Origin: UBA3700 sp963592135 | GTDB lineage: Bacteria > Bacillota > Clostridia > Christensenellales > UBA3700 | Assembly: GCA_963592135.1 (NCBI GenBank) | Contig: CAVAVP010000015.1 | Location: 1-64,000, forward strand | Direction: 5' to 3' | Length of the DNA stretch: 64,000 nucleotides | Shown here: piece after piece, positions 52,435 to 62,307 of the stretch | How the letters are laid out: every line of letters begins with the position of its first letter | Position numbering within the stretch: the stretch's first letter is position 1 | Made by a program: the position numbers and the translations under genes | The notes under the pieces: generated by a model | Databases searched by the model: none | The model's input: only the letters and a program-made list of their open reading frames with translations | Told to the model about the DNA's origin: nothing

Positions 52435-54105
52435 GTGAGTGAAACAACATCAACAGAAGAAGTTGTCTTAGAAAACGATGGTTCTGCATGTTTGTCTGAG
52501 GATCAAAAAAGAGTAATGAGCAAAAAGTATTTATCCGGAAAGGATTATACTTTATTCTCGTTAGCTAGATTTGCATCTTCTGCGGTTACAGGCTTGGTTC
52601 AAGGTTATTTGCTATACTTTTACACTTCATGTATAGGTATTTCAGCAAGTGCAGTAGGTGTAATGTTTTTAGTATCAAAAATATTTGATGGTTTAAATGA
52701 TCCTATAATGGGTGTTATTGTAGATAAAACTAGAACTAAAATGGGGAAAATGAGGCCTTATTTATTGGCGGGCGCAATTCCATGGGGAATTATAACTATT
52801 CTTATGTTCTTACCTCAGATATATGCTGGCATGAATATGTCGGGTAAAATTGCTTATATGTACGTTACATATTTGCTTTATGGTATTATGGGAACAATTA
52901 TAGGTGTACCTCTTGATGGTATTCCGGCTGTAGCGTCTCCAAATACTGATGAGAGAGCAAAAATAATTTCTATAAGCCGTGTTTTAGGAAGTATTGGTGA
53001 ACAATCAGCTTTAGTTTTACTTACATTTTTCTTGCTACTTACACATGATGATTATACAAGTTCATATATGTGGATGGGGATTATTATAGGTGTGCTTGGG
53101 CCTCTATTTATGGTTCTTGGATGTTTATCTATAAAAGAAAGATTAGAGCCAACAAAGCAAACACCAAGTATGCTTGAAGGTTTTAAATATTTATTTAAGA
53201 ATAAGCAATTTTTCCTATTAATTTTGTCTAATTTGCTTACATTCTTTAGAAACTTAGTATCAGCAATGATAGTTTATGTAGTTTCTTATGTAATTGCTAA
53301 AGGCTCTCTTCAAATAGTATTTTCACTCCCAGGTGCCATCGCCTCTATGATAGGTATGATGATAGCCCCTAAACTTAGAAAATTAATGGATTCCAAGAAA
53401 TTGTTTATACTTGCAACAATTTGGCATTCTGCAGTATTAGCTTTAATATTCTTTATTTGCTTAATTGTAGGTGTAGATAAGCTTCCTACAACATGGGGAT
53501 GGATTATGCTTGCAGGATTAATGTTCTTTGCAATGATTCCAGTTGGTATATTAAACGTAATACCACACTTAATGGCAACAGATACTCTAGATTATTGGGA
53601 AGATAAAACAGGTGAAAGATGCGAGGGTATTACATTCTCGCTAATGAGCTTAAGAAGTAAGATATCTTCTGGATTTAAAGATTATGTTTTAGCATGGTTA
53701 TTATCGTTCTTCTTATTTGCTCAACCAATGAGTTATATAACAAGTCATAAGCCTGTTCAAACTGAGTTTACAAAAGTTGGATTAATTATGATTTATACAA
53801 TAATTCCAGCAGTTACAAATTTGGTTTCTATAATTCCAATGTTATTCTATAAACTAAGCGGAAAGAAAATGGCAGAAATTCAATCAAGACTTGCTGTAAC
53901 TCGTGCCGAATCAGCTTTAAGATTAGAAAAGGCAAATAGCGGCGAGACAGTTCAAGATATAAACATGGTAGAAGATGTTAAACAAGAGCCTATTCAAGAG
54001 ACTGTATTAGAAACTTCTAAAGAGGAGCCTTCTATAGACGTTGTTAATAATGTTAAAAAAGATACATTATTAGATGTAAATAAAGAACAAAAGGAGGAAA
54101 TATAA
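52435..54105 (+). CDS. GPH-family (glycoside-pentoside-hexuronide) sugar transporter, 556 aa
   Basis: Twelve-helix MFS/GPH cation symporter. After a ~35-residue cytosolic head it shows the GPH motif GLNDPIMGVIVDKTRTKMGKMRPYLL, and a long cytosolic tail (~90 residues, Glu/Val/Lys-rich) follows the last helix. GPH proteins import hexuronides, glycosides or pentosides with H+ or Na+. It is thus the likely entry route for this operon. The start is GTG at 52435, preceded by GGGAGGGG; a TTG at 52408 overlaps the upstream gene. Confidence 0.88.
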   Translation: MSETTSTEEVVLENDGSACLSEDQKRVMSKKYLSGKDYTLFSLARFASSAVTGLVQGYLLYFYTSCIGISASAVGVMFLVSKIFDGLNDPIMGVIVDKTRTKMGKMRPYLLAGAIPWGIITILMFLPQIYAGMNMSGKIAYMYVTYLLYGIMGTIIGVPLDGIPAVASPNTDERAKIISISRVLGSIGEQSALVLLTFFLLLTHDDYTSSYMWMGIIIGVLGPLFMVLGCLSIKERLEPTKQTPSMLEGFKYLFKNKQFFLLILSNLLTFFRNLVSAMIVYVVSYVIAKGSLQIVFSLPGAIASMIGMMIAPKLRKLMDSKKLFILATIWHSAVLALIFFICLIVGVDKLPTTWGWIMLAGLMFFAMIPVGILNVIPHLMATDTLDYWEDKTGERCEGITFSLMSLRSKISSGFKDYVLAWLLSFFLFAQPMSYITSHKPVQTEFTKVGLIMIYTIIPAVTNLVSIIPMLFYKLSGKKMAEIQSRLAVTRAESALRLEKANSGETVQDINMVEDVKQEPIQETVLETSKEEPSIDVVNNVKKDTLLDVNKEQKEEI

Positions 54106-54106
54106 C

Positions 54107-55192
54107 ATGAAAAAGAAAGTTTTATTATTAGCATCAACACTGCTTCTAATTGTTGTATTATCTTCATTTTTGTTTGCATGCTCAACAGAGACAAGACTTT
54201 CAACAAAAAGTTACAGCAAGCAAGTAGAGTATTACGAAGATTGTGTAAAGCAAGTTCAAAAATGTGAATCAACATTAGATGAATTAAAATCTGAACTTTC
54301 AAAAACCAAGTTTAAAGCAGAGTTTGTTTTAGAAAGAAAGTATTATAGTACCGTAGATAATAACATTGAATTTTTAGGTGCGGAGGGCATAAATAATTCA
54401 AATGCTGGTTTCGACAAGAGAAAAAACGAAACTGGAAGTTGTTGGATGATGGAAAATGTAAAATATGTTCTATTATTTAATAATGGTTCATACAAGATAA
54501 CAGCATCAGTTGCGGATCCGGTAAAGTATGATGATTATGATGAAGATAAGGTAGATTATAAAAACAATTATGTGTTTGCATATATAAATGGTGAATATAC
54601 ACAAATAGGTGGGGATGTTGCTGTTGTACAAAAATATTGTATAAATATGATGTATGAATATATCTTTGGTCAGTTTACTTCAAAAGAATTTTTAGAAGCC
54701 TATGCAATATCAGCAGAGAAAGGATTTAGAATATATACGTCTATGATGCAATATCAATTAACTAGAGCTTATGGGTATAATTCAGATGGAACAATTGACA
54801 TAAGTAAAGTTTTAGATTATTCGCTAAATAAAGATAAGTTGTTATTCTCATCGCTAACAGAAAGCGCAGATGGAAACGGGAAACTTACATATGTAGATAA
54901 TGATGAAAATAAGGTTGATCCAACAAGTGAAGATGTTTCTTATTGGGACAACTATGGAGAGGATATTTCATATAATTTCTATAAGACAGCAGAGGTTGTA
55001 AACGATAGAATAACAATGACATATTCAAACTCTAAAAAGAAAATTGATTCATTTGAATATTACGGAGAAAAAGTGCTACCATATTACGCACAAAAGAGTG
55101 ACTTTAAGACATATAGCATAAGACAGTGTGTGGTTGCAGAATCTACTCATTTTGTAGTAAATTTTGATTATGAAGCAAATGTAGAATTATAA
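54107..55192 (+). CDS. Lipoprotein of unknown function, 361 aa
   Basis: Lipoprotein signal: basic MKKK, hydrophobic stretch, and lipobox LFAC with the modified Cys at residue 25. The mature part has a short coiled coil (about residues 30-60) and then an all-beta-looking region with no recognised domain. It is the last gene of the hexuronate operon, with AAAGGAGG upstream and one base after the transporter gene. It is followed by a hairpin. It could be a surface binding or anchoring protein for the substrate. Confidence 0.75.
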   Translation: MKKKVLLLASTLLLIVVLSSFLFACSTETRLSTKSYSKQVEYYEDCVKQVQKCESTLDELKSELSKTKFKAEFVLERKYYSTVDNNIEFLGAEGINNSNAGFDKRKNETGSCWMMENVKYVLLFNNGSYKITASVADPVKYDDYDEDKVDYKNNYVFAYINGEYTQIGGDVAVVQKYCINMMYEYIFGQFTSKEFLEAYAISAEKGFRIYTSMMQYQLTRAYGYNSDGTIDISKVLDYSLNKDKLLFSSLTESADGNGKLTYVDNDENKVDPTSEDVSYWDNYGEDISYNFYKTAEVVNDRITMTYSNSKKKIDSFEYYGEKVLPYYAQKSDFKTYSIRQCVVAESTHFVVNFDYEANVEL

Positions 55193-55197
55193 AAAAG

Positions 55198-55224
55198 ATG
55201 GGCAGTAAGTTGCCCATATTTTAA
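55198..55224 (+). terminator. Hairpin at the end of the hexuronate operon
   Basis: ATGGGCA (55198-55204) pairs with TGCCCAT (55211-55217), six-base loop, then ATTTT. The T-run is short, so termination may be partial and let through into the flavin reductase gene. Confidence 0.65.
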
Positions 55225-55235
55225 AAGGGGAATAT

Positions 55236-55715
55236 ATGAATATAAACGAATTTAGTAATGTTTTTGAAAAGATTGGAAAAGAATGGATGTTAGTATCAGC
55301 AAGTAAAGACGGTAAGAATAATTGCATGACAGTATCTTGGGGTGGTCTTGGAGTTATGTGGGGTAAAAATGCAGCTTTTGTGTTTATAAGACCTCAAAGA
55401 TATACTAAAGAGTTTATAGATTCTTCAGATTATTTATCTTTATCTTTCTTTACAGAAGATTACAGAAAAATTTTATCTTTTATGGGAAGTAAATCTGGAA
55501 GAGATGTTGATAAAATTAAAGAACAAAACTTGCATTTGCTTGATGGTGAACTTGCACCTGTATATAAAGAAGCAAGCGTTACTTTAATTTGTAAAAAAAT
55601 GTATAGACAATCGCTTAAAGAGGATTGTTTTATAGATAAAAATTGTGTAGATAAATGGTATCCAAATAAGGATTATCATGACATGTATGTTTGTGAGATT
55701 ATAGACATAAAATAA
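55236..55715 (+). CDS. Flavin reductase family protein (FMN-binding split barrel), 159 aa
   Basis: FKIGKEWMLVSASKDGKNNCMTVSWGG-like start, RPQRYTKEFIDSSDYLSLSF and the central GSKSGRDVDKI block are typical of flavin-reductase-like FMN-binding proteins. Substrates in this family vary. The AAAGGGG ribosome-binding site follows the terminator hairpin. It is next to an MFS remnant, so the original partner may be lost. Confidence 0.85.
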   Translation: MNINEFSNVFEKIGKEWMLVSASKDGKNNCMTVSWGGLGVMWGKNAAFVFIRPQRYTKEFIDSSDYLSLSFFTEDYRKILSFMGSKSGRDVDKIKEQNLHLLDGELAPVYKEASVTLICKKMYRQSLKEDCFIDKNCVDKWYPNKDYHDMYVCEIIDIK

Positions 55716-55720
55716 TTTTT

Positions 55721-55906
55721 AAGTATACGCTTTTACTTGTAATTGTTTATGTTGCTTTTATAAGTTTAGGTCTTCCTGATTCTATTTAATGGTCCGCTTG
55801 TCCTATTATACACATAGAGCTTGGTGTTTCTGTCTCCGCTATAGGAATAGTTACAATGGTAATCTTAGGCGTAATCATCATATCAAGTTTTTTTCTAACA
55901 AGTTAA
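55721..55906 (+). pseudogene. Remnant of an MFS transporter gene
   Basis: One frame reads KYTLLLVIVYVAFISLGLPDSI, a TAA at 55790-55792, then WSACPIIHIELGVSVSAIG and a second hydrophobic stretch, ending at TAA 55904-55906. The LGLPDS...IHIELGVSVSAIG pattern is that of the first two helices of an MFS permease family. It has no ATG, one internal stop and only ~60 codons, so it is a decayed fragment. The rest of the gap to 56061 is AT-rich and shows no gene. Confidence 0.7.
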
Positions 55907-56061
55907 AAACAAGTCATAATTTTTTCTAAAATCAAGAAATTTACATATTTTTTACTTTTAAAATTAAGATTTTACATTCTTTATACATAAATCTCTATTG
56001 ACCTATATTATTATATAAATGTAGGTTTTGGCCTAAGAATCAAAAACTAATGGAGGGATTT

Positions 56062-58239
56062 ATGAAAAAGAGATTACTTTTAGTTGTAGTTGCTATCGTT
56101 TTAGTAGTAGCTATGTGCTCATCTCTTGTTGCTTGTGCTAATAGCAATAACACTAATGCAAAGCCTGAAGACAAAGGTAGTTCTTCATTTAATGTAAATG
56201 GTGGTTCAAGTACAAGTAGTTCAACAAAATTAATTCAAACAACATCCAAGGCTTCTTTTGAATTATATTCAACAGAAGCTATCAATGAAACAGTAGCAGC
56301 AAGTGGTGTTAAGGTTATTAACTCAGAAACTGGTGCTGTTTTATATTCTGTAAAGGTTGCTGTTATTGATAAAGAAGGGAAGAGATTTAAATTATATGCA
56401 CCTAACGGAGGGTACGATGTTGGTGGATGGTATGAAATCGAATTAACAGACTCTCGTTTATCTTTTGCTGCATATGAAAATACAAAGAAAGTTTCAATGT
56501 ACATTGTTAATGGCAATGTAAACGCTGGTTATACATCTAGTGTTAAATACAGCCAAGCTTTATATTTTAGTAATTTCTATACAAACAACGAAACTTCATA
56601 TTTTGAATATAACTATGCAAGCGCAGGTCAGCTTCTAAACGTTGGTGATGTTGTACTTGTTGAAGATGATACAAGCAAAGAATATGCAGCTTATAAGATT
56701 ACTTCAGTAAAAGACTTAGAAGGTGGATATTGCTTATGTTCTTATTTAGCTCCAAAATATAACGAAATTTATGAAACACTTGAGGTTTCAGAATCAGCAG
56801 CTGTTGGTACAGATGGCGTAGTTGAGTTTGAAACAGAAGCTATTCAAGAATTTGCAGATAACTTAGTTTCAGAAGCTTTAGAGTTCGGTTTAGGAACAGC
56901 TAAGGTTGCAATTGATGCTAAATTAGATGGAGATACAGTTAAACTTTCAGTTAAATTAACTATTCCTGATGTAGTTGAAACAGCAGATATGGTATTAACA
57001 TTCAAGATAGATTCAAAGATTACAGCTGATACAGACATTAGTTTAAATACTATTGTTGCAGCAGCAAAGAATGGTATTGATGTTACAGCTTATTTTGATA
57101 ACACATTAACATTTGATGTTTCTATTGAAGATAGATTTGAAGCTTCAGAATCAGCTGAACTTGATGATTTAATCAACAAGGTTGCTGCATTTATCAAGGG
57201 ACTTGATGAAAATGATGTTGAAATCACGATGTTCACATGGACTGTACCTATTGGTAATGGTATTGCTGATGTTTCTTTTGATGTTAAAGCAACAGCTAAC
57301 TTCTCTTTCTCTGGAAAGTTAGGAGTTGAATCTACATCTTCAGTTAAGTTTGCTTCAACAGTTACATACGATCCATCTGCTGAAAATAATCAAGTTTCAT
57401 TAAATACAACAAAACCTGAATTTGAATTCGAAACAGTTTCTGGACACATGGAAGGTGTTGCTGAAGTTAAAGTAGGTCTTTCTAGTGAAATTAAGTTTGA
57501 ACTATTAGCAGGCGTTTTAATGTTAGGTATCGGTGCCGATGTTGGTAACTACAATAGAGTATATGCTGAAGTTATAACAGATAACTTATTAGAATCATTA
57601 AATGTAAATGGTGGTGCATACTTTGTAGGTGGTGTTTACTACAAGATTAAACTTTTATATGGTATCTCTACATTAAAGACAGGTTCTATTGATTTAAAGA
57701 GTGATGAAATCCAATTATACGAAGCTGGTTCTAAATATTATGTAAATCAAATTGATTCTCAAGAAATCACAGTTAGTGCTGAACCTGTTGACTTAAAGTT
57801 AAAGGGTACACAAACAGATATGGTTGCAAATTCAAAGGCTAAAACAGAAGCTGTAGATTTAAAATATGTATCTATAGTAGATACTAATGGATATGTTCAA
57901 TTAGTTGACGGAAAGATTTCTTTAACAGCCGCTGGTGTTGCTCAAGTTGCTAAACAAGCATTAAAGGGATATTCAATTACAGTTAAGTATGGAACATTTA
58001 CACAAACTATTACAATAAATAGTGTTGCTACAATTGAAAAGTCTGCTTCGGATGATTCATTCACTCTTACAGAACAAGAAGTTGGTACATCAATAGTTGC
58101 AGCTGAAGCTGAATATGCAGATGGCAGCGATGTTGTTTACTCAATCAATAATGGAGTTGTTACAATCTCTGGTGCTAAAGCTGGTGTAATATTCATCAAA
58201 GTTGACGGTAGTATCGTAGCTATGGTTGTTGTAAAATAA
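56062..58239 (+). CDS. Large lipoprotein with beta-rich repeats, 725 aa
   Basis: Lipoprotein signal MKKRLLLVVV... with lipobox LVAC (Cys at about residue 25), followed by a Ser/Thr/Asn/Gly linker (about 27-55). The mature protein is poor in Cys, Val/Thr/Ala-rich and mostly beta, with a C-terminal segment near 640-725 resembling bacterial Ig-like domains. No enzymatic motif is recognised. The codon use is more G+C-biased at wobble sites (GCT, GTT) than neighbours, consistent with high expression. The ATG at 56062 follows GGAGGGA; the ATG at 56050 overlaps that ribosome-binding site and is rejected. Confidence 0.75.
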   Translation: MKKRLLLVVVAIVLVVAMCSSLVACANSNNTNAKPEDKGSSSFNVNGGSSTSSSTKLIQTTSKASFELYSTEAINETVAASGVKVINSETGAVLYSVKVAVIDKEGKRFKLYAPNGGYDVGGWYEIELTDSRLSFAAYENTKKVSMYIVNGNVNAGYTSSVKYSQALYFSNFYTNNETSYFEYNYASAGQLLNVGDVVLVEDDTSKEYAAYKITSVKDLEGGYCLCSYLAPKYNEIYETLEVSESAAVGTDGVVEFETEAIQEFADNLVSEALEFGLGTAKVAIDAKLDGDTVKLSVKLTIPDVVETADMVLTFKIDSKITADTDISLNTIVAAAKNGIDVTAYFDNTLTFDVSIEDRFEASESAELDDLINKVAAFIKGLDENDVEITMFTWTVPIGNGIADVSFDVKATANFSFSGKLGVESTSSVKFASTVTYDPSAENNQVSLNTTKPEFEFETVSGHMEGVAEVKVGLSSEIKFELLAGVLMLGIGADVGNYNRVYAEVITDNLLESLNVNGGAYFVGGVYYKIKLLYGISTLKTGSIDLKSDEIQLYEAGSKYYVNQIDSQEITVSAEPVDLKLKGTQTDMVANSKAKTEAVDLKYVSIVDTNGYVQLVDGKISLTAAGVAQVAKQALKGYSITVKYGTFTQTITINSVATIEKSASDDSFTLTEQEVGTSIVAAEAEYADGSDVVYSINNGVVTISGAKAGVIFIKVDGSIVAMVVVK

Positions 58240-58261
58240 TCTTAATTAAAATATAAAATTT

Positions 58262-58297
58262 TAGGAGTAGTTGTAAAGCTACTCCTATCTTTATTTA
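58262..58297 (+). terminator. Terminator after the large lipoprotein gene
   Basis: Nine-base perfect stem TAGGAGTAG (58262-58270) with CTACTCCTA (58279-58287), eight-base loop, then a T-rich tail. Confidence 0.85.
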
Positions 58298-58326
58298 TTG
58301 AAATATTTATATATATAATATAAAAT
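58298..58326 (+). promoter_or_regulatory. Promoter of the alpha/beta hydrolase gene
   Basis: TTGAAA (58298-58303), 17 bases, TAAAAT (58321-58326), immediately after the preceding terminator tail. The start site falls about 16 bases ahead of the ATG at 58349. Confidence 0.6.
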
Positions 58327-58348
58327 ATTTAATGCAAGAGGAAAAAAT

Positions 58349-59521
58349 ATGAAGAAGACAATAGTAGTATTAACAACAATTATTATGATTATTTCTATGG
58401 TATTTGTATTTGTATCATGTAAAGATAAAACTAAGCAGGTAGAATTAAAATATTATGAAGATTCTGAATTTGGTTTATTCTTTTATGGAACTAATCATGA
58501 TGCCTTATATAATAGAACTTCAAATGGTTATGATTTAGTTGGAACTGTTGATATGGTTCGTGCTAAAGATGCGGTTTCAAATATAGATTATTTTGATTCG
58601 GAAAAACCTACAATAATATGGGTACATGGTTGGGAGCCAGATGCTATACCTACAACGGATTATGTATTATGTTTAGGTGGTGATACTCAAAAGAATATAG
58701 ATATGGACAATATGTCATATCCTAAATATTTAAGAGAATTAGGATATAACGTTGCTACATTTAATTATTGTGGTGACGGTACAACTAGAAATTATGCTAA
58801 TAGTTTACCAGATATATATTATTATGCATTTGCTTCAGTTGATGGGTACGAAGAATCTTTAGCGTATTTATTTGCCTCTGAACTTTGTTTAAATCTTAAA
58901 GATTATACAAAAGATATTACATATATAGGTCATAGCTGTGGAAGTTTTGTGACTCTTGCTGTAAATAATATGGTAGATTATTTTATAACAAACGGTACAG
59001 TTACTAATAAAAATCTACTTGCATCAAGCATTCATTTAGCTGATCCTTATATAAATACAATGGGTGATACACAATTTGAATATATATATGCTACAAATGA
59101 GCTAGTAAATGGTCGAAAAAAAGTTGAGGTTTGCCAAGATATTATTTGTAATTTATATGACAAATATTCAGTTCCTACTGTTGTTTACTTGGGAATGAGT
59201 GTTGCATCATCTGAGTTTAAAACAAATGACACAGAAAAGTATAACCTTATTGCTTCGAAATGTATTGTAGTAGATATGACAGGATTACAAAGTAAATACA
59301 CAGGCGTTTTAGGCAGCGGTGGAGTTCATGTTATTGCTAGAGATTGGGTATTACAATCTGTAATGTCCGAAAAATTAAAAGATCAAAATGAAGATTTAGC
59401 ACCATCTGCAAAACTAACAAAAGATGAACTTTTAAGTCTCGTTGGTAATCAATATAAACAAGTTAATAAATCATTAAAATTAAATTCAGATTCTATGACA
59501 AAGGTAGATAGTTTAATTTAA
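58349..59521 (+). CDS. Lipoprotein alpha/beta-hydrolase-like protein, 390 aa
   Basis: Signal with lipobox FVSC (Cys about residue 24). The mature part carries the hydrolase features: oxyanion region VHGWEP near residue 90, nucleophile elbow GHSCG with Ser196, and a late His in GGVHVIARDW. An acidic residue such as Asp in HLADPY could complete the triad. Family members are lipases or esterases. Here the enzyme would be anchored on the outer face of the membrane. The substrate is unknown. It is monocistronic, with AAGAGGA as ribosome-binding site. Confidence 0.75.
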   Translation: MKKTIVVLTTIIMIISMVFVFVSCKDKTKQVELKYYEDSEFGLFFYGTNHDALYNRTSNGYDLVGTVDMVRAKDAVSNIDYFDSEKPTIIWVHGWEPDAIPTTDYVLCLGGDTQKNIDMDNMSYPKYLRELGYNVATFNYCGDGTTRNYANSLPDIYYYAFASVDGYEESLAYLFASELCLNLKDYTKDITYIGHSCGSFVTLAVNNMVDYFITNGTVTNKNLLASSIHLADPYINTMGDTQFEYIYATNELVNGRKKVEVCQDIICNLYDKYSVPTVVYLGMSVASSEFKTNDTEKYNLIASKCIVVDMTGLQSKYTGVLGSGGVHVIARDWVLQSVMSEKLKDQNEDLAPSAKLTKDELLSLVGNQYKQVNKSLKLNSDSMTKVDSLI

Positions 59522-59542
59522 AAATGAAAATATGCGTTTAAT

Positions 59543-59600
59543 ATGCATAAATATGCGTATAAAATATGAAAATAAAGTAAATTGTTGAATAAAATTGATT
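59543..59600. promoter_or_regulatory. Two ArgR/AhrC box-like sites upstream of argG
   Basis: ATGCATAAATATGCGT (59543-59558) agrees with the Bacillus-type ARG box ATGAATAAAAATGCAA at 12 of 16 bases. TTGAATAAAATTGATT (59585-59600) agrees at 11. The centres are 42 bases apart, about four helical turns. They lie upstream of the argG promoter at 59615-59643. Confidence 0.45.
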
Positions 59601-59614
59601 AAAAATAAAATTTA

Positions 59615-59643
59615 TTTACAATTTATTCAAAAGAAATTAAAAT
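59615..59643 (+). promoter_or_regulatory. Promoter of argGH
   Basis: TTTACA (59615-59620), 17 bases, TAAAAT (59638-59643). The start site would be near 59650, 27 bases before argG. Confidence 0.6.
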
Positions 59644-59676
59644 ATGTTTGAAAATAAAATTTAGGAGATACTAAAA

Positions 59677-60903
59677 ATGAGTGAAATTAAGAAAGTAGTA
59701 CTTGCATATTCAGGCGGACTAGATACATCTATTATTATTCCTTGGTTAAAGGAAAATTATAATAACTGTGAAGTTATTGCAGTTTCAGGTGATGTAGGAC
59801 AAGGAACAGAACTTGATGGACTTGAAGAAAAGGCAATCAAGACTGGTGCTAGTAAGTTATATATTGAAGATTTAAAAGACGAGTTTATTGATGATTATGT
59901 TTTTCCAACATTAAAAGCTGGTGCTAGATATGAAGGAACATATCTTTTAGGTACATCTTTTGCTAGACCAATTATAGCAAAGAGAATTGCGGAGATTGCT
60001 TTAAAAGAGGGCGCTGATGCAATTTGTCATGGTTGTACAGGTAAGGGAAATGACCAAGTAAGATTTGAATTAACAATTAAAGCTATTGCTCCAAAAATGA
60101 AGATTATTGCTCCTTGGAGAATTTGGAATATTAAGTCAAGAGATGAGGAAATTGATTATGCTGAAGCACATAATATTCCTCTAAAGATTAATAGAGAGAC
60201 AAATTATTCTAAAGATAAGAACTTATGGCATTTATCTCATGAAGGAATGGATCTTGAGTCTCCTGCAAATGAACCACAATATGAAAAAGAAGGGTTTTTA
60301 GAGCTTGGTGTATCTCCTATTCAAGCTCCAGATAAGCCAACATATGTTTCAATTAGTTTTGAAAAAGGTGTTCCAGTTGCTGTTGATGGAGTAAAGATGA
60401 AGGGCTCAGATATTGTTGCTAAATTAAATAAACTAGGCGGCGAAAATGGTATTGGTCTTATAGATATAGTTGAAAATAGATTAGTGGGTATGAAATCTCG
60501 TGGAGTTTATGAAACTCCAGGCGGAACAATTCTTTATCATGCTCATGAAGTCCTTGAAACAATATGCTTGGATAAGGAAACAATGCACTATAAACAACAA
60601 ATGTCTTATAAATTTGCAGATATAGTATATAATGGCCAATGGTTTACACCGCTTAGAGAAGCATTATCAGCCTTTGTAGATAAGACACAAGAAACTGTAA
60701 CAGGTGAAGTTAAATTAAAGTTATACAAAGGAAATATTATTAATGCTGGTGTTACATCTCCATATACATTATACGACGAGGATGTTGCTTCATTTGGTGA
60801 TGACGGTGGTGCATACGATCAAAAAGATTCTGCTGGATTTATTAACCTATTTGGATTACCAATTAAGGTTAAAGCCATGATGGATCAAAAGAGAAATAAA
60901 TAA
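59677..60903 (+). CDS. argG: Argininosuccinate synthase, 408 aa
   Basis: ATP-pyrophosphatase motif [12 protein letters not shown] at residues 10-21, [19 protein letters not shown], and [13 protein letters not shown] near the end. It joins citrulline and aspartate with ATP hydrolysis to AMP in arginine synthesis. It is followed 10 bases later by argH. TTAGGAGAT precedes the ATG. Confidence 0.97.
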   Translation: MSEIKKVVLAYSGGLDTSIIIPWLKENYNNCEVIAVSGDVGQGTELDGLEEKAIKTGASKLYIEDLKDEFIDDYVFPTLKAGARYEGTYLLGTSFARPIIAKRIAEIALKEGADAICHGCTGKGNDQVRFELTIKAIAPKMKIIAPWRIWNIKSRDEEIDYAEAHNIPLKINRETNYSKDKNLWHLSHEGMDLESPANEPQYEKEGFLELGVSPIQAPDKPTYVSISFEKGVPVAVDGVKMKGSDIVAKLNKLGGENGIGLIDIVENRLVGMKSRGVYETPGGTILYHAHEVLETICLDKETMHYKQQMSYKFADIVYNGQWFTPLREALSAFVDKTQETVTGEVKLKLYKGNIINAGVTSPYTLYDEDVASFGDDGGAYDQKDSAGFINLFGLPIKVKAMMDQKRNK

Positions 60904-60913
60904 GGAGTTCTAA

Positions 60914-62290
60914 ATGAACGATAAAATGTGGCAAGGCCGCTTTACAAAAGAATTAGATAGTAGAGTTAATGATTTTAACTCTTCTATTTCTTTTGATTGC
61001 CGTCTTTATAAGGAAGATATTACTGGAAGTATTGCTCATGCAACAATGCTAGGCAATCAGGGAATTATTGCAAAAGAAGATAGTCAAGCTATTGTTAAAG
61101 AATTAAAAAATATTTTAGAAGAGTTGGAAAGTGGCAAACTTCAATTTGATATGACTGCTGAGGATATCCATATGTTTGTTGAAGCTGAACTTACAAAGAG
61201 GCTAGGTGTTGTAGGAAAAAGACTTCACACAGCGCGCAGCAGAAACGATCAAGTTGCTTTGGATGGAAAGATGTATGTAAAGAATCAAATAATTGAAATT
61301 AAAGCTCTATTAAAGGCTCTAATAGGTACTTTACTAAACATTGCAGAAAAAAATCTAGATACAGTTATGCCTGGATATACACATATGCAAAGAGCACAAC
61401 CGGTTACATTTGCTCATTATATGATGGCATATGTTGAAATGTTTAAAAGAGATTTAAAAAGATTAGATAACGCATATGAGATAATGGATTTAATGCCACT
61501 AGGTTCTGGTGCGCTTGCGTCTACTACATACAATATAAATAGAGAAGAAGTAGCATCTCTTTTAGGATTTAAGAGTGTAACGTTAAATAGTTTAGATGGT
61601 GTTTCAGATAGAGATTTTTGTATGGAAACAGCATCAGATTTATCTATTTGTATGGTTCATCTATCTAGATTAAGTGAAGAAATTATCTTATGGTGTAGTT
61701 GGGAATTTAAATTTATTGAACTTGATGATGCGTATGCGACAGGATCATCTATTATGCCACAAAAGAAAAACCCAGATATAACAGAGTTGGTTCGTGGAAA
61801 AACGGCAAGAGTTATAGGAGATTTAAATACTCTTCTTGTTATGATGAAAGGAATTCCTCTTGCTTATAATAAAGATATGCAAGAGGATAAAGAGGCTATA
61901 TTCGATGCAATAGATACTGTAAAGATGTGCTTGAAGACTGTAATTCCAATGCTTGAAACAATGAAAGTTAACAAAGAAAATATGTTAAAAGCAGGACAAA
62001 AAGGTTTTATTAATGCAACAGATTGTGCGGATTATTTAGTTAAAAAAGGTCTTGCGTTTAGAGATGCGTATAAGATAACAGGAACACTTGTTGCAAAATG
62101 TATTGAACTAAATGAAACTTTAGATTCACTTCCAGTTTCTGAATATAAGAAAATATGCGATGTCTTTGAGGAGGATATTTATAACGAAATTTCGCTAAAT
62201 GTGTGCGTTAAAGGAAGAAAAGTTGTTGGAGGCCCAGCACCTGAGACTGTAAAGAATCATATAGATAAAGTTAGAAAAGAATTGAAATAA
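60914..62290 (+). CDS. argH: Argininosuccinate lyase, 458 aa
   Basis: Fumarase/aspartase superfamily with TARSRNDQVALDGKMYV, GYTHMQRAQPVTFAHYMM, and the signature GSSIMPQKKNPD carrying the catalytic Ser loop. It splits argininosuccinate into arginine and fumarate. Full length. Downstream of argG in a two-gene operon closed by a strong terminator. Confidence 0.97.
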   Translation: MNDKMWQGRFTKELDSRVNDFNSSISFDCRLYKEDITGSIAHATMLGNQGIIAKEDSQAIVKELKNILEELESGKLQFDMTAEDIHMFVEAELTKRLGVVGKRLHTARSRNDQVALDGKMYVKNQIIEIKALLKALIGTLLNIAEKNLDTVMPGYTHMQRAQPVTFAHYMMAYVEMFKRDLKRLDNAYEIMDLMPLGSGALASTTYNINREEVASLLGFKSVTLNSLDGVSDRDFCMETASDLSICMVHLSRLSEEIILWCSWEFKFIELDDAYATGSSIMPQKKNPDITELVRGKTARVIGDLNTLLVMMKGIPLAYNKDMQEDKEAIFDAIDTVKMCLKTVIPMLETMKVNKENMLKAGQKGFINATDCADYLVKKGLAFRDAYKITGTLVAKCIELNETLDSLPVSEYKKICDVFEEDIYNEISLNVCVKGRKVVGGPAPETVKNHIDKVRKELK

Positions 62291-62307
62291 TTTTGAGTAG
62301 GCAATAT

